Source: Dioszegia crocea (taxonomy: Eukaryota; Basidiomycota; Tremellomycetes; Tremellales; Bulleribasidiaceae). From it: 64,000 bases of DNA. Shown one piece after another: positions 33,596 to 44,223 of the stretch. The notes beneath the pieces were generated by a model, which had not been told where the DNA came from, did no database searches, and saw only the letters and a program-made list of their open reading frames with translations. Both the position numbers and the translations under genes were made by a program. Positions within the stretch are counted from its first letter, which is position 1. Each line of letters starts with the position of its first letter. The stretch spans positions 845,082 to 909,081 of the forward strand of contig BCKK01000001.1 of the NCBI GenBank assembly GCA_001600615.1, given 5' to 3'.

Positions 33596-35763
33596 ATGTC
33601 AACAATTGTTGACGCCCGGCCTCGAGGGAGCTACACCCCTGCCGATTGCCCGTCGTGCGTTTGACTACACCTACTTTGGTACCTCGAGCATGATACTGAC
33701 TCGACAGATGTTCCAGCCAGCAAGAGTATCTTGTCCCGCCTACATTCATCGGGAATTTGCGAGTCAGATGCGGCCAGTGAGTCTTCTCGTGATCTCAGTG
33801 AATCCAGCACGAGCTAAAGATTTGGTCAGGTGTAAGACTCTATTCGTACACCCTCAACCCAAACCTACGTCAGCCTCAAGCCAGGCATCAGGTGGATATG
33901 GCAGGTCCGGCGCTTCTGGGACGAGCGGTGCAGGGAGTAGCAGATCAGGCGGAGGAGGCGGACGAAGGATAGGCACAGATGACAATCCCATCGACATGGC
34001 TTACTACGATGTGCTGGGGTTGAAAGCGGACTGTACGGTCGATGAGATCAAGAAGGCTTATCGGCGCTTGGCAATCAAGGTATGTCTACAGACGGCATGG
34101 CCAGTTCTAATATGATAGCTGCATCCAGACAAGAACAGGGACGATCCAGATGCTGAAGAGAAAGTACGCATGAAAGACCACTAGAAGCTCTGTCTATTGC
34201 TAATGATTCCAGTTCAAAGAGATCTCCATTGCCTATCAAGTGTTGTCAGACCCAGCGCTGCGTCATAAATACAACGAGTTTGGACAGAAGAATGGCGGTG
34301 GCGGTGGATCCGAACCAGCTGGCGGATTCCAAGATCCCGAAGAGGTGTTTGGAAAGATGTTTGGTGGGGATAGATTCGAGGATTGGATTGGGACAATTAG
34401 TATCGGTGCGTCTGTTGCCTATTATGTAGACCGAGCTGATTTTGTCCAGGAAAGGACATGAAGGAGGCGTTCCAGCAACAAGCAGAAGAAGGGGACGATG
34501 TGACGATAGATCCAGCTACGGGGAAGCAGGTCATGTCGAGCGAGGCCATGCAGCGGAAGGTGGCGAGGAACAGGGCAAAGTCGGAACGAGTGAGTGGTAT
34601 TGGCAGCGACGATCAAGTATGTTGCTGATTCCATAAGAAAGCACAGGAACGCCGAGTCCGGGTGGAAAAGCTTGCTGTGAATCTGAGCAATAAGCTAGCA
34701 ATCTTCGCTGAGGGTGCCAAGAACGTCGACGATAAAGCCATGGCTTCGCTATTCAAGGTGAGTCGTCTTCCGATCTCTGTTTTAGATTCAGAAGTGAGAG
34801 CTAATAAGTGTTAGGAGAAGTGTCGGCTTGAAGCTATCGAGTTGAAGGACGAGAATTATGGTGTAGAGCTCCTTCAGGCTATCGGTAGGGCGTACAAAGC
34901 CAAGGCGGACCAACATCAGGTGAGCAGCATTGTTTCGGTTGCTTCTTCAGTAAGCTGACTGGCCAGGCTTCGAATCAGTTCGCCCCACTGGGTTGGTTCC
35001 ACGGCGCCAAGAGCACATTTAACACCGTGTCGGATACGTGAGTTTGTCGCTTTCGCCAATAGCTTCACCGCTGACGAGTCAGAATGTCCACGCTGCGATC
35101 CGCTATTGAGCTCAAGCAGGTGTTTGACCGTTTGCAGGTTGCCGAGCAGTCAGGGATGGCACCTGAAGATCTGAGGAAGTTGGAGGAGCAAGCAGCAGAG
35201 CAGGGTCTGCGTACCATGTGGAAGGTATGTTCAGGCGACAATTTAGCTGATGCCGTAGGGCGTAAAGCTGGAAGTGGAGAGTGTGACAAGAGAGACAGCT
35301 GAGAAAGTCTTGACTGAGCCAGGGGTAGCAAGGGAGAAGTTGGTTATGCGGATGGTGGCGCTGGACCTCCTGGCAGATGTGAGTGATAATACATGACCAC
35401 GACTGATATTAGGCTTTCCTCTCTGTTCAGAAGGAAGGGGAAATCGAAGAGTTTGTCAAGGTTGACACACCGTCATCAAAGCAGCGTGAAGCGGAAGCAA
35501 GCGCCAAGGCGGCTTCTGAGAAATCGCGACAATCTCAACAAGCACCTCATGTCCCGCCCAGACCTACTACTGGCGTACCACCCCCTACACCACCTCGTCC
35601 GACAGGTGGCGCTCCGCCACAAGCTCGATCTGGTGGTGCTGAGCCACCACAGACTGCAGAAGAGCGGGAGAGGATACTGAAAGCAGCGTACAAGGCTTGT
35701 AAGTGTTGATGCTCTGAGAGTTGGGATCATACTAATGCCACAGATGAGGACAAGAGACCGTAG
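33596..35763 (+). CDS. DnaJ-X type J-domain protein (CAJ1-like) with N-terminal cysteine motif
   Basis: Hsp40 co-chaperone. The J domain reads YYDVLGLKADCTVDEIKKAYRR then LAIKLHPDKNRDDPDAEEKF (HPD intact), FKEISIAYQVLSDPALR and YNEFGQ. The DnaJ-X region follows: VFGKMFGGDRFEDWIG, MKEAFQQQAEEGDDV, KLAVNLSNKLAIF, AIELKDENYGVELLQAIGRA and APLGWFHGAKSTFN. Upstream of the J domain, splicing gives a small cysteine block CPCSSQQEYLVPPTFIGNL then RVRCGQCKTLF (CxC..CxxC), likely zinc-binding. The tail is Pro-rich and ends YEDKRP. Introns 35225-35258 and 35379-35412 are each 34 nt; both are required, since retention of the first gives an early stop. Start at 33596 is the first ATG in frame with the cysteine block. 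Confidence 0.9.
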
Positions 35764-35834
35764 TAGAGCAAATATAATTTTCGGAATGTCGAGGTGGCTT
35801 CGTGGTTCACAGATATGTAAAGCATTGTACATGC

Positions 35835-36505
35835 TCAAGCTGCAATTTCCACTTCCTTTGGCCAACCCCAAAATCTCCGCTCTCCACCTGATGCCTTTAC
35901 GTCCCTGGGTAATTTCTCCTCCTTATCTTTGACGATCCCAATGTATTGCCTCAACTGCCTCGGCCTCTTTACAGGCGCCAACGCCAATCCTCTGCTCGCT
36001 TGATGTATCGCAATGTCCGCCTCAGTCGCATGAGACAGGGAGCGCTCGGTATGGGGGAAGGGCAGGTAATGGGAGTAGAATTTTATATATCCCGGTTCGA
36101 GCGCAAATAGGGTGAAGTCTTTTCCCTGACCGACAGATTGACCGGGGTGAAGGGTGGTTCCGCGTTGTCTGACGATGATTTGGCCCGGTAGTACGTATTG
36201 ATCTGAAAGTTAGCAGAATAGATGGAGCGCAGAGACTGAACTTACCGGTGAATTTCTTTACACCCAATCGACGACCTGCAGAATCGCGCCCGTTCTTGGA
36301 AGATCCACCTCCTCTCTTGGTGGCTGTACGAATCTGCATGTGGAAGGCTGCTGTTTAGCGATTGGACTGATGCGAGGGGTGGGGGTTGTCCGAGAAGGAT
36401 CGGGCGATACTCACTTGATGGTCCCGCAAAAAGCTGCTGCCGTATGTCTGAGCCAAGAGGGGCCGCCAGGGCTCTTATACGAGGGAGTGCTGCTGCGCCG
36501 AACAT
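35835..36505 (-). CDS. MRPL27: mitochondrial large-subunit ribosomal protein bL27m
   Basis: Starts [20 protein letters not shown], a mitochondrial presequence, then the bL27 core [72 protein letters not shown] mitochondrial C-terminal extension of about 80 residues ([36 protein letters not shown]) ends [11 protein letters not shown] at 35835. Spliced from three exons. Its stop is 71 bases from that of the J-protein gene on the other strand, so the two 3' ends almost certainly overlap. Divergent from the F-box gene, 170 bases apart. Confidence 0.92.
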
Positions 36506-36675
36506 CTTGGCGTGATTGATGCGTCGAGCTGTGGTTGTGTATGCAAGAAAAGCTCAGGAAGGCAAAGAAAGGCTGATTTGGTCTCGCTTAACTCGCCAAA
36601 TTCGCTTTCCGCCTCCACCTTCTGCACCCGCACCAAAAGCGGCTCCACCATCTCCCACCTATCTACTGCAGCAAC
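36506..36675. promoter_or_regulatory. shared divergent promoter, bL27m/F-box gene
   Basis: Only 170 bases between start codons. No TATA box seen. Confidence 0.5.
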
Positions 36676-38412
36676 ATGGACGATCTGCACGGCATCGATG
36701 GCTCTCTACGATCGATCAGACTGGACGCCTCGGATGCGCCTCGAGTTAAAACCCTGTCGCTGGACAAGATGTTCTCACGGGCTCATGCCTGGAGCGTCCC
36801 CTCCCGCGCCGGACCCAGCGTGCTTCGTCCACCGTCGCCGCTGAGAAAACGACCCATACATCCCCTACCACGCCCGCTAGAGGGTACTTCTGTCAGCCCT
36901 CTCGCAGGTCTATTCGACTACCCTGAGCTCATTCCTCACGTCTTGTGCGAATTTGAGCATCCTAGAGAGATGGCGGTGCTGTGTCGGGTCAGCAGGACAT
37001 TTGATTATCTGGTGCGGAAGCGACTGTACGAGCATGTATGGGTGAGGCCATGGGAGGAGAAATGTAACGTCAAGGTGTGTATTCTGGACGACTGGGCTAA
37101 GTGCAGCTGCTGTTGCTGTTCGAGAGCTTGTCCGGTGCCCCTCACTTATGCCGACTAATCAAGCGTCTAGGTGAGCATATCAGTGATGTCGCTGAGGGCA
37201 GACGTTCGCTTCTTTCCCCTAGCCACCAGAGGAGGCGATCGATACGATCTAGATGCACAGGTTAGAAGTGCAATTTCGAATATGACTAATCTGGAGCATC
37301 TGGTGTGGACTGTGAGTTGCTCCCAGACGATCGCTGACACGAAGAGAGACAAATCTCTACATCCCGAACTTCTGGAAGAGATCTCAAGGCTCCCTCATCT
37401 CCAGACCCTCGAGCTCTCGGGCCACTCTCACAGGTACTACAATCCCCGCCTGATCGGAACTATACCCCAACTCCAAGACATCAGATTCATGATGCCAGAT
37501 TCCGACGTCCGCGACTGTCTCGTACCGATAGTGCGAGAACTCGACGAGAGACCAGGCGGAGGTCTTAGAGGGCTGGGTCTGATATGCAGGGTCAGTTTCT
37601 ATTTGTCCGCGCTGATAGGCAGGACTCTCCCCTGCTAGATGATACCATGTTGAAGAATCTTTCGGTCCATCTTAGACATCTGCGCCGGCTGTCAATGTGG
37701 GGCTGTAGCCGAGTAACGAGAGCAGGCCTGTTCGAGCTTCTGCAAGAGGCGGAGGATCTTGAAGAGCTGTCTATCGATGCGTTGACTCATTCTGTGAGTG
37801 TGGTCCCTTGGCGGGATATAGTTGACAAGTCAGGGCATCTTGGATCTGTCGGCCGCACCGGAGATGCCTAACCTTCACACATTCTCCCTCTCCATTACTG
37901 CCCCTCATCGTACCCCACTTTACATCACCACAGACGATCTTCCCCGCCTACCCCCTCTGGGTCAGCTATCATCCTTGCACCTCACTCTGTCTGGGGCTCG
38001 GGCGCATATACCCGTAGGCGGGGTCGAACATCTTATATCACAAACGGACTTCTCCCAACTCAAACGCTTATCCCTGCTCAACCTAGTGGTATCTGCGCCG
38101 CAGCTGGATAACATCCTTGCGGCCGCCCCCAACCTGGAAGATCTTTACATCTCGACAAACGGCAAACAGACTCTTTTCGAATGTAAAGGGCTAAGTGGAC
38201 GATCTTTGCGGATCTTCCATGTCACAGCTCTGGAGAAATGGGGTCCTACGTCCGAAGACCTTGCTGAGATCGCCACAAGATTACCGGAAGTGGAGCAAAT
38301 CGGGACGGGGAATCGCGTTTACGAAGTACATAGGACAGAAGGAGGGAGTGTGGAGTTGGCGAGATGGGGGAAGACGACGGTTCCGGGCTATTTCCAGGTG
38401 TGGAGGGGATGA
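36676..38412 (+). CDS. F-box-like protein with leucine-rich repeats
   Basis: The N-terminus is Ser/Arg/Pro-rich. An F-box-like segment follows at about residues 75-120: LFDYPELIPHVLCEFEHPRE, MAVLCRVSRTFDYLVRKRLY, EHVWVRPWEEK. Degenerate leucine-rich repeats make up the rest: MTNLEHLVWT, LPHLQTLELSGHS, IPQLQDIRFMMPD, LRHLRRLSMWGCSRVTRAGL, EAEDLEELSIDAL, QLSSLHLTLSGA, QLKRLSLLNLVVSAPQLD and APNLEDLYIST. Such proteins are usually substrate receptors of SCF ubiquitin ligases; the target cannot be predicted. Introns inferred near 37075, 37170, 37312, 37590 and 37795. Stop at 38410-38412. The F-box is weak, so it may be an LRR protein only. Confidence 0.75.
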
Positions 38413-38711
38413 GCGAGTAGTTTCATGTAGTTCAAATGACAACTGTGCGATATAATGCAGACTTCACCGACGAGAGAGCGAGGAGCAGATGTGACCCGCA
38501 TCCCCACTCATGACATGCTTCTTCGGTGATTCAATCAATCTTCGAGTATCTGGCATTGCGATTGATGAATTGAAGCGGGGCACAGGGACGCCGACGAAGT
38601 GCTTGCGGAGCTGGGGCCTTGCAGGCTCCTCAGGAGCGGTGACAGTCCTCCAAGACGATGAATTGCACTTTATACTTTCAGAAAAAGAGCCAAATGTACA
38701 CAGAAAATCGT

Positions 38712-38801
38712 GGGGGATTAGTGTAGGGGTTATCACGCTTCATTTGCAACGCTCTGCGTGTCCAATTGAAGAGGTCCGGGGTTCAATTCCCCGATCCTCC
38801 A
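38712..38801 (+). tRNA. tRNA-Ala (anticodon UGC) with 17-nt intron
   Basis: All arms fold. Acceptor GGGGGAT pairs with ATCCTCC and includes the G3:U70 pair that identifies alanine tRNA. D arm GTGT..TCAC, anticodon stem CTTCA/TGAAG, T arm CGGGG-TTCAATT-CCCCG, discriminator A at 38801. The anticodon TGC is at 38745-38747. Bases 38749-38765 are an intron at the canonical position one base 3' of the anticodon. Confidence 0.9.
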
Positions 38802-38802
38802 G

Positions 38803-38806
38803 TTTT
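38803..38806 (+). terminator. RNA polymerase III terminator (T4)
   Basis: TTTT begins one base after the tRNA-Ala 3' end. Confidence 0.75.
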
Positions 38807-39129
38807 GCCCGCCCAAACAGTCGAAGAAATGTCGAAAAACGGAGGAGTTTTGCCCTCGAGTCGGCGAATCTTCAGTCATTTTTGCACGGCCAAGCTTGGA
38901 ATCGTATCGCCATCAAGCCGTTACCCATGCTGGTGAACCACATACTGCGCACTAAGCCTTCGTTGTAGCGAGCGAGGCGTGTGAAGCGGAGAAATGTTTC
39001 GATGAGTGCGGTGAATGGCGATCGAAATTCAGCGTGGCGTTTTTTGAAACACCTCGCCTGGCGCCACTTTCGATTTGATTCCGGGTCAACCTCCGCACCA
39101 CTCTATGCGTGTAGCACACATCCATACTT

Positions 39130-39147
39130 CATACATACATACATACA
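39130..39147 (+). repeat. CATA microsatellite in the CLF1 leader
   Basis: Four and a half copies of CATA directly before the CLF1 start codon. Confidence 0.8.
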
Positions 39148-39152
39148 CCAAC

Positions 39153-41855
39153 ATGTCCGAAGAGAGGCGCGACGCTAAGGATCGAGCACCCCGTGTGCGG
39201 AATCGAGCTCCCGCTCCCGTTCAGGTGCGCTATTCTCGCTCACAGGATCATAGGCGAGGCTAACTTCTCTAGATTACTTCTGAGCAGCTATTACGGGAAG
39301 CGCAGGAGCGACAGGAGCCGGCAGTAGTTGCGCCCAAACAGCGTATCCAGGATCTTGAGGAGCTAAGAGAGTTCCAGGGGCGGAAACGGACGGAATTTGA
39401 GGGGAGAATCAGGTACTCCAGGGACAGTATAAGAGGTAGGTCGTTCATTCCTCCTCTTTGAGCTATGTGAGTGCTTTGACTGATGCGTCGCAGCGTGGAT
39501 CAAATATGCCCAATTCGAAGCTAGTCATAATGAGTTCGAGCGAGCGCGATCAGTCTATGAGCGAGCTCTGGATGTCGATTCCCGTTCGGTTGAAGTTTGG
39601 GTAGGCCATTTTGTTCAGCCCCAGACCCCTAGCTGACCTTTAGCTCAAATATACCGACATGGAGTTGAAGGCACGTAATATCAACCACGCCAGAAATCTA
39701 TTCGACAGGGCGATCACCCTGCTTCCACGCGTAGATCAGGTGAGCCCTATCATCACAGTCCAGATGAGTCGCTGACAATTAGCTCTGGTATAAATACGTC
39801 TATCTCGAGGAACTCCTCCTCAACATTGCTGGTGCTCGACAAATCTTCGAACGGTGGATGCAATGGGAGCCAAATGACAATGCCTGGAAATCCTACATCA
39901 AGCTGGAAGAGCGGTATAATGAACTCGACAGAGCGTCTACGATATACGAGCGCTGGATTGGTGTGCGACCCATTCCCAAGAATTGGGTGTCCTGGGCGAA
40001 GTTCGAGGAAGATCGAGCGAGGGCGGACAAGGCAAGAGAGGTGTTCCAGACTGCTTTGGAATTCTTCGGAGATGAGGAGGAGCAAGTCGAGAAGGCTCAG
40101 GCGGTGTTTGCGTCTTTCGCCAGGATGGAGACAAGATTAAAGGAGTTTGATCGAGCGAGAGTCATCTACAAGTTCGCCCTCGCAAGACTGCCTCGATCGA
40201 AATCCGCTAGTCGTAAGTCAATGCCGGCAATTGTCGAAAGCGCTTGCTGATCATTTCAGTGTATGCTCAATACACAAAATTCGAGAAACAACGTCAGTCT
40301 GCCTCCTAGTGCAAATACAAACAAGCTGATGACGCAGATGGGGATAGATCAGGTGTCGAATTGACGGTGCTCGGGAAGCGCAGGATTCAGTACGAGGAGG
40401 AATTAGCGTATGACGGAACAAATTACGACGCTTGGTTCTCGCTTGCTCGCCTCGAAGAGGATGCGTATCGCGCGGACAAAGAGGATGGAGAAGACGTCGA
40501 GCCTACGAGAGTGCGGGAGGTCTACGAGCGTGCAGTGGCCAACATCCCACCGGCAACGGAAAAGCGGTACTGGAGACGATATATAGTACGTGGAAGTTCT
40601 CGTCAGTGGGTCATGAGCTGACATGACCAGTATCTATGGCTACAATATGCGGCTTTCGAAGAGATTGATACCAAAGACTACGATCGCGCAAGAGATGTCT
40701 ACAAGGCAGCAATCAAGATCGTCCCGCACAAGGAGTTCACCTTTGCGAAGGTATGGGCTGTTCCGCGCAGCAAATTGATCCGGCTAACGATACAGCTATG
40801 GTTGTCATTCGCCCATTTCGAAGTCCGTAGAGTCGACATCAATGCCGCACGAAAGGTGCTCGGTGCCAGTGTTGGGATGTGCCCCAAACCCAAACTGTTC
40901 ACGGGTTACATCGAGCTGGAGATGAAATTGAGAGAGTTTGACCGAGTGCGGACTCTGTATGAGCGTTTCTTGACCGTAAGTTGACTATCACACTGCTCTT
41001 GATGTGGCCTCCAATCGAGACACAGAGCTGATCACCTAGTTCGACCCCTCCCTCAGTTCCGCCTGGATCCAATGGACCCAAGTCGAAAGCGCTCTCGAAG
41101 ACTTTGAGCGAGTCCGAGCCATCTTTGAGCTTGCCGTACAACAACCGCTCGACATGCCCGAAATCGTATGGAAGGCGTATATCGACTTTGAAAGTGGGGA
41201 AGGTGAACGTGAGCGTGCGAGAAATCTGTACGAGCGCCTACTCGAGCGGACCTCACATGTCAAGGTCTGGATATCGTTCGCGCTCATGGAAATATCGACG
41301 CTGGGCGGTGGAGAGGACGAAGACGGGAATGAGATTGAAGGCGAGGCTGGGGAGGCTGCCATGGCGAGAGAGGTGTTTGAGCGAGGATACAAGGCTTTGC
41401 GGGCGAGAGGGGAGAAGGAGGATGTAAGTCTGCCCCACGGTATATCTTGGACTGCGCTAATATCACAGCGCGCCCTGCTACTGGAGGCTTGGAAGAACTT
41501 TGAAGAGGACAACGGATCGGAGGCCGACCAACAGCACGTCCAAGAGATGATGCCAGCTACCCGGAAGCGGTGGAGAAAGGCCGAAGATGGCAGCGGGGCG
41601 CTGGAGGAGTACTGGGATCTCGCCTTCCCCGACGACGAAAAGGACGCCAATCCCACCACATTCAAATTCTTCCAGGCTGCACAGCAGTGGGCGGCGCAGA
41701 AGGGTGCTGGATCGGGCGCGGGTGGATTGTCGTATGATATGCCGGACGATTCAGATGACGAGGATGAGGAGGACGAAGACGAGGGCTCGGCAGCTGGCGA
41801 AGGGAGTGGGACGGGGCAGATGGGAGGTGATGTCGAAATGAGCGAGGAGGAGTGA
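39153..41855 (+). CDS. CLF1: CLF1/SYF3 (Crooked neck), HAT-repeat pre-mRNA splicing factor
   Basis: Scaffold of the Prp19-associated (NineTeen) complex in the spliceosome. Start [20 protein letters not shown] at 39153, then [36 protein letters not shown] and a long array of HAT repeats: [135 protein letters not shown] and [20 protein letters not shown]. This is the classic order for Clf1. An acidic C-terminal tail ([15 protein letters not shown]) ends at 41855. About ten introns, including one short exon of 33 nt near 40260. The intron-rich gene encodes a core splicing protein, so autoregulation by splicing is possible but not shown. Confidence 0.96.
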
Positions 41856-42140
41856 AAGGATGAGGATGCACGCTTGCGCGCATTGCCTACGAGATGGAGG
41901 TTGAGCAACTAACAGAATCACCATCGCGCCTCCTGCAGTCAATACCGGCAAGGCCGGACGGTTTCGAGTACTTTACATCATCGAGACGCGAAAGACTCAT
42001 CCATCGAAAATGCATACCACTACCTCAAAACCTCGGCACTCTCGTACATCTGTACATGCTCTGCCGAAGGAAGACTCGCTCAGCCCGCGCTCGCTCACTC
42101 GCCCTTCTGACTATCTGTCTCAGAGCCACCAGCCAGAGGA

Positions 42141-42918
42141 TTAGGCTACCACGATAGGGCGAATGTCGGTTGTGGCCTTGGAGAAGACGGAGCTGAGGCG
42201 ATCGGTCATCTTGGACAGGCCGCTCTGTGCAGACGTGCCGCAGCCAGTCGCATCGGTGCAATCGGCAGACTCCTCCCCGAGCTTGTCGGTGGCGCGAGAC
42301 TTGCGGTACGACCTGTAGGCCAAGGCTGCCAACCCTGTGCCCGCTGCGAGCATCAACCAGGGCGCAGCGTCACTGGTGGCGACACGACTGAGATTGGAGG
42401 TCAGACCAGAGTAGCAGGAGCTGAGGTTGGTCTTGAGGTTGGAAGCCTGGGTGTTCCAGTCAGTGGTTGCGACGGTCTTGAGAGCGCTACGTGCGTCAGT
42501 GACTGACCATCTATCTCTTGACCAGTACTTACAGCAATCCGACGCCGACGGACTTCAGGGTATTGTCACCGAAAATACCTTTCGGCTCGTAAGTCCCATC
42601 GAGCATTTTGCCGATCTTGCAGACCTCCTCCCTGAACGCTGGTCAGCGGTACGTATTGGCAAATTCTGACGCCACGACCTCACTCACAATCCATACTTGC
42701 CAGTGTTCCAAGGCTTGTCGATGAACTCCATGCCAAGCTATATTCATAAGCAAGCAGGGTCTACTGATTAAATGGTGGTAGCTCACCGTTCCGTCGTCAG
42801 TCATCCTCAACAAACCCTTCTTCTTCAAGAGTAGATTGTGAATGGTCTCAGCCGCAGGCGCTGATGAGCCTGAGGTGGCCTTGGGAGAACCGTGACCACA
42901 TCCTGCATTACCGCACAT
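42141..42918 (-). CDS. small hypothetical protein with MCG..CGHG N-terminus and membrane helix
   Basis: Four exons. The N-terminus MCGNAGCGHGSPKATSGSS has two cysteines and a CGHGS motif. The middle reads LLLKKKGLLRMTDDG, LGMEFIDKPWNTGKYGL and LDGTYEPKGIFGDNTLKSVG. A hydrophobic segment AAPWLMLAAGTGLAALAY lies about 65 residues from the end and is followed by RSYRKSR. About 205 residues, no signal peptide, no recognised domain. A TATA box lies near 43031-43042, roughly 115 bases upstream, suggesting an inducible gene. Start at 42916-42918 and stop at 42141. The membrane helix with positive flank could insert in an organelle membrane; that is inference. Confidence 0.7.
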
Positions 42919-43030
42919 GATTGATGAAGTAGAGTAGTGAGTGATGTGAATTCAGTAGCTTCGGTTGATCAGGCTGCTGGCTGAGTAGTGAGAGTGATAA
43001 GAGTAGATTGATCCATTGACAAGTGGCGCT

Positions 43031-43042
43031 GCTTTTATATGT
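43031..43042 (-). promoter_or_regulatory. TATA box of the 42.1-42.9 kb gene
   Basis: Minus strand reads ACATATAAAAGC, about 115 bases before the ATG at 42918. Confidence 0.6.
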
Positions 43043-43541
43043 ACAACGATCGATCGTCCCCGGCCGAACTTGCTCGATCCTCGCGCGGTTCACAGTGAAA
43101 GGTGAGACAGCGAAGGCCAGGAGGAGACCGTCTGGGTGCATACATTGGTAACCACTCATAGCTCGCTCTCTGGCGTCATATGACTTCCCTTGTTCGCCAA
43201 GGGAGGTGGAGCAGTCACAAGGGGCGTGTCTCGGCCGAAACCCCCAGGAGTCGTGATTGAGCGCATCAGGGAGCTCGGCCGACTCGGGGACCACGCCGCA
43301 GGGGTGTATAAAGGAGTGTGTACTGAGACAAGCGCAGTTGCGAGTGGCTCCTGAAAGACGCATAGCATCGTTTCAAGGCGGGGCAGACTCTCTGCCGGCT
43401 GCTTTTCTGTAGCGCAGAGTTCGTGTTCCACCGTGGACAGGTTCGAATTTCAATAGGAAGGAGGACGGTCATTCGGACCAGGATAACTTATAAGGCAAAG
43501 TATACATCAAGTGGTGAAACAAGTCCAGAGAATCGACCAGA

Positions 43542-43775
43542 CTAGTCATTTCGATTCAGGAGGTACTAGTAATGGTCTGACGATTTCAGCACATATGGTG
43601 CCACTCTCGTGAACAGAACACTCACCGACAAATGGGTGTTGCTGCTGAATAATCCGGACAGAAAGGCCGAAAGACCGCCTGGACCTGCAGAGATTGCGTT
43701 GGTCGTGGCGAGACTGGGCGTGACTGTCGAAGCAGCGGACCCATGGCCAGAGCAGGGTATGCCTTGTCCGCACAT
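43542..43775 (-). CDS. candidate small gene starting MCG..CSGHGS
   Basis: Begins MCGQGIPCSGHGSAAST at 43773-43775, similar in style to the N-terminus of its neighbour at 42918 (MCGNAGCGHGSPKATS). The continuation is Ala/Ser/Thr-rich with GLSAFLSGLFSSNTHLS. A GTGAGT donor at 43625 and a TACTAG acceptor at 43566-43567 would give a 57-residue protein ending YLLNRND at 43542; unspliced it ends at 43566 with 69 residues. A TATA element (43886-43894) lies about 110 bases upstream, the same spacing as in the neighbour. No known domain. The gene could extend through introns I have not seen. Confidence 0.4.
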
Positions 43776-43885
43776 TGTATGCGAATGCGTAGTGTGGTAC
43801 GGTAGTAGGTCTGTTGAGCTGGTTGAAGGGGGTAAGTGGTGGGCTACGAGCGATGTGAGTGACTCAGAATGCAGGACGGCCTCTT

Positions 43886-43894
43886 CTTATATGC
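43886..43894 (-). promoter_or_regulatory. TATA box of the candidate gene at 43775
   Basis: Minus strand GCATATAAG about 110 bases before the ATG. A second, plus-strand TATAAAGG lies at 43307-43314 with no ORF of note after it. Confidence 0.45.
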
Positions 43895-44223
43895 AGTCCC
43901 ACACTTTGAACGGACCGGCGGTCAACACTCCCACCAGCCTTTTTCACAAAGGAGTGTTATCCCTGTGATTGTCAAGGAGGATCGCAAACCGTCAGGGTCC
44001 TCAGTCCCCTTACCGTTTCGTGGCCTTCGTCATCGCTGAGGTCCTGCCAGTGTCAGTTGAGCTACCTGTGGGGAGACCAGACCGCGGGAAACAATGCAGC
44101 CCTGTCGAGTTAGTTGATCAATGTCAGCGCAAACACCGCTACGCCCGTCAAGTGTGAGTAATACAACATGTGATTTGACATGACAGATACACTACACATA
44201 CACCGCCGCCAATTGTCCTGATC

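Noticed and set aside
43430..43460. GGTTCGAATTTC resembling a tRNA T-loop
   Set aside because: The flanking bases do not form a T stem and there is no acceptor stem or D arm.
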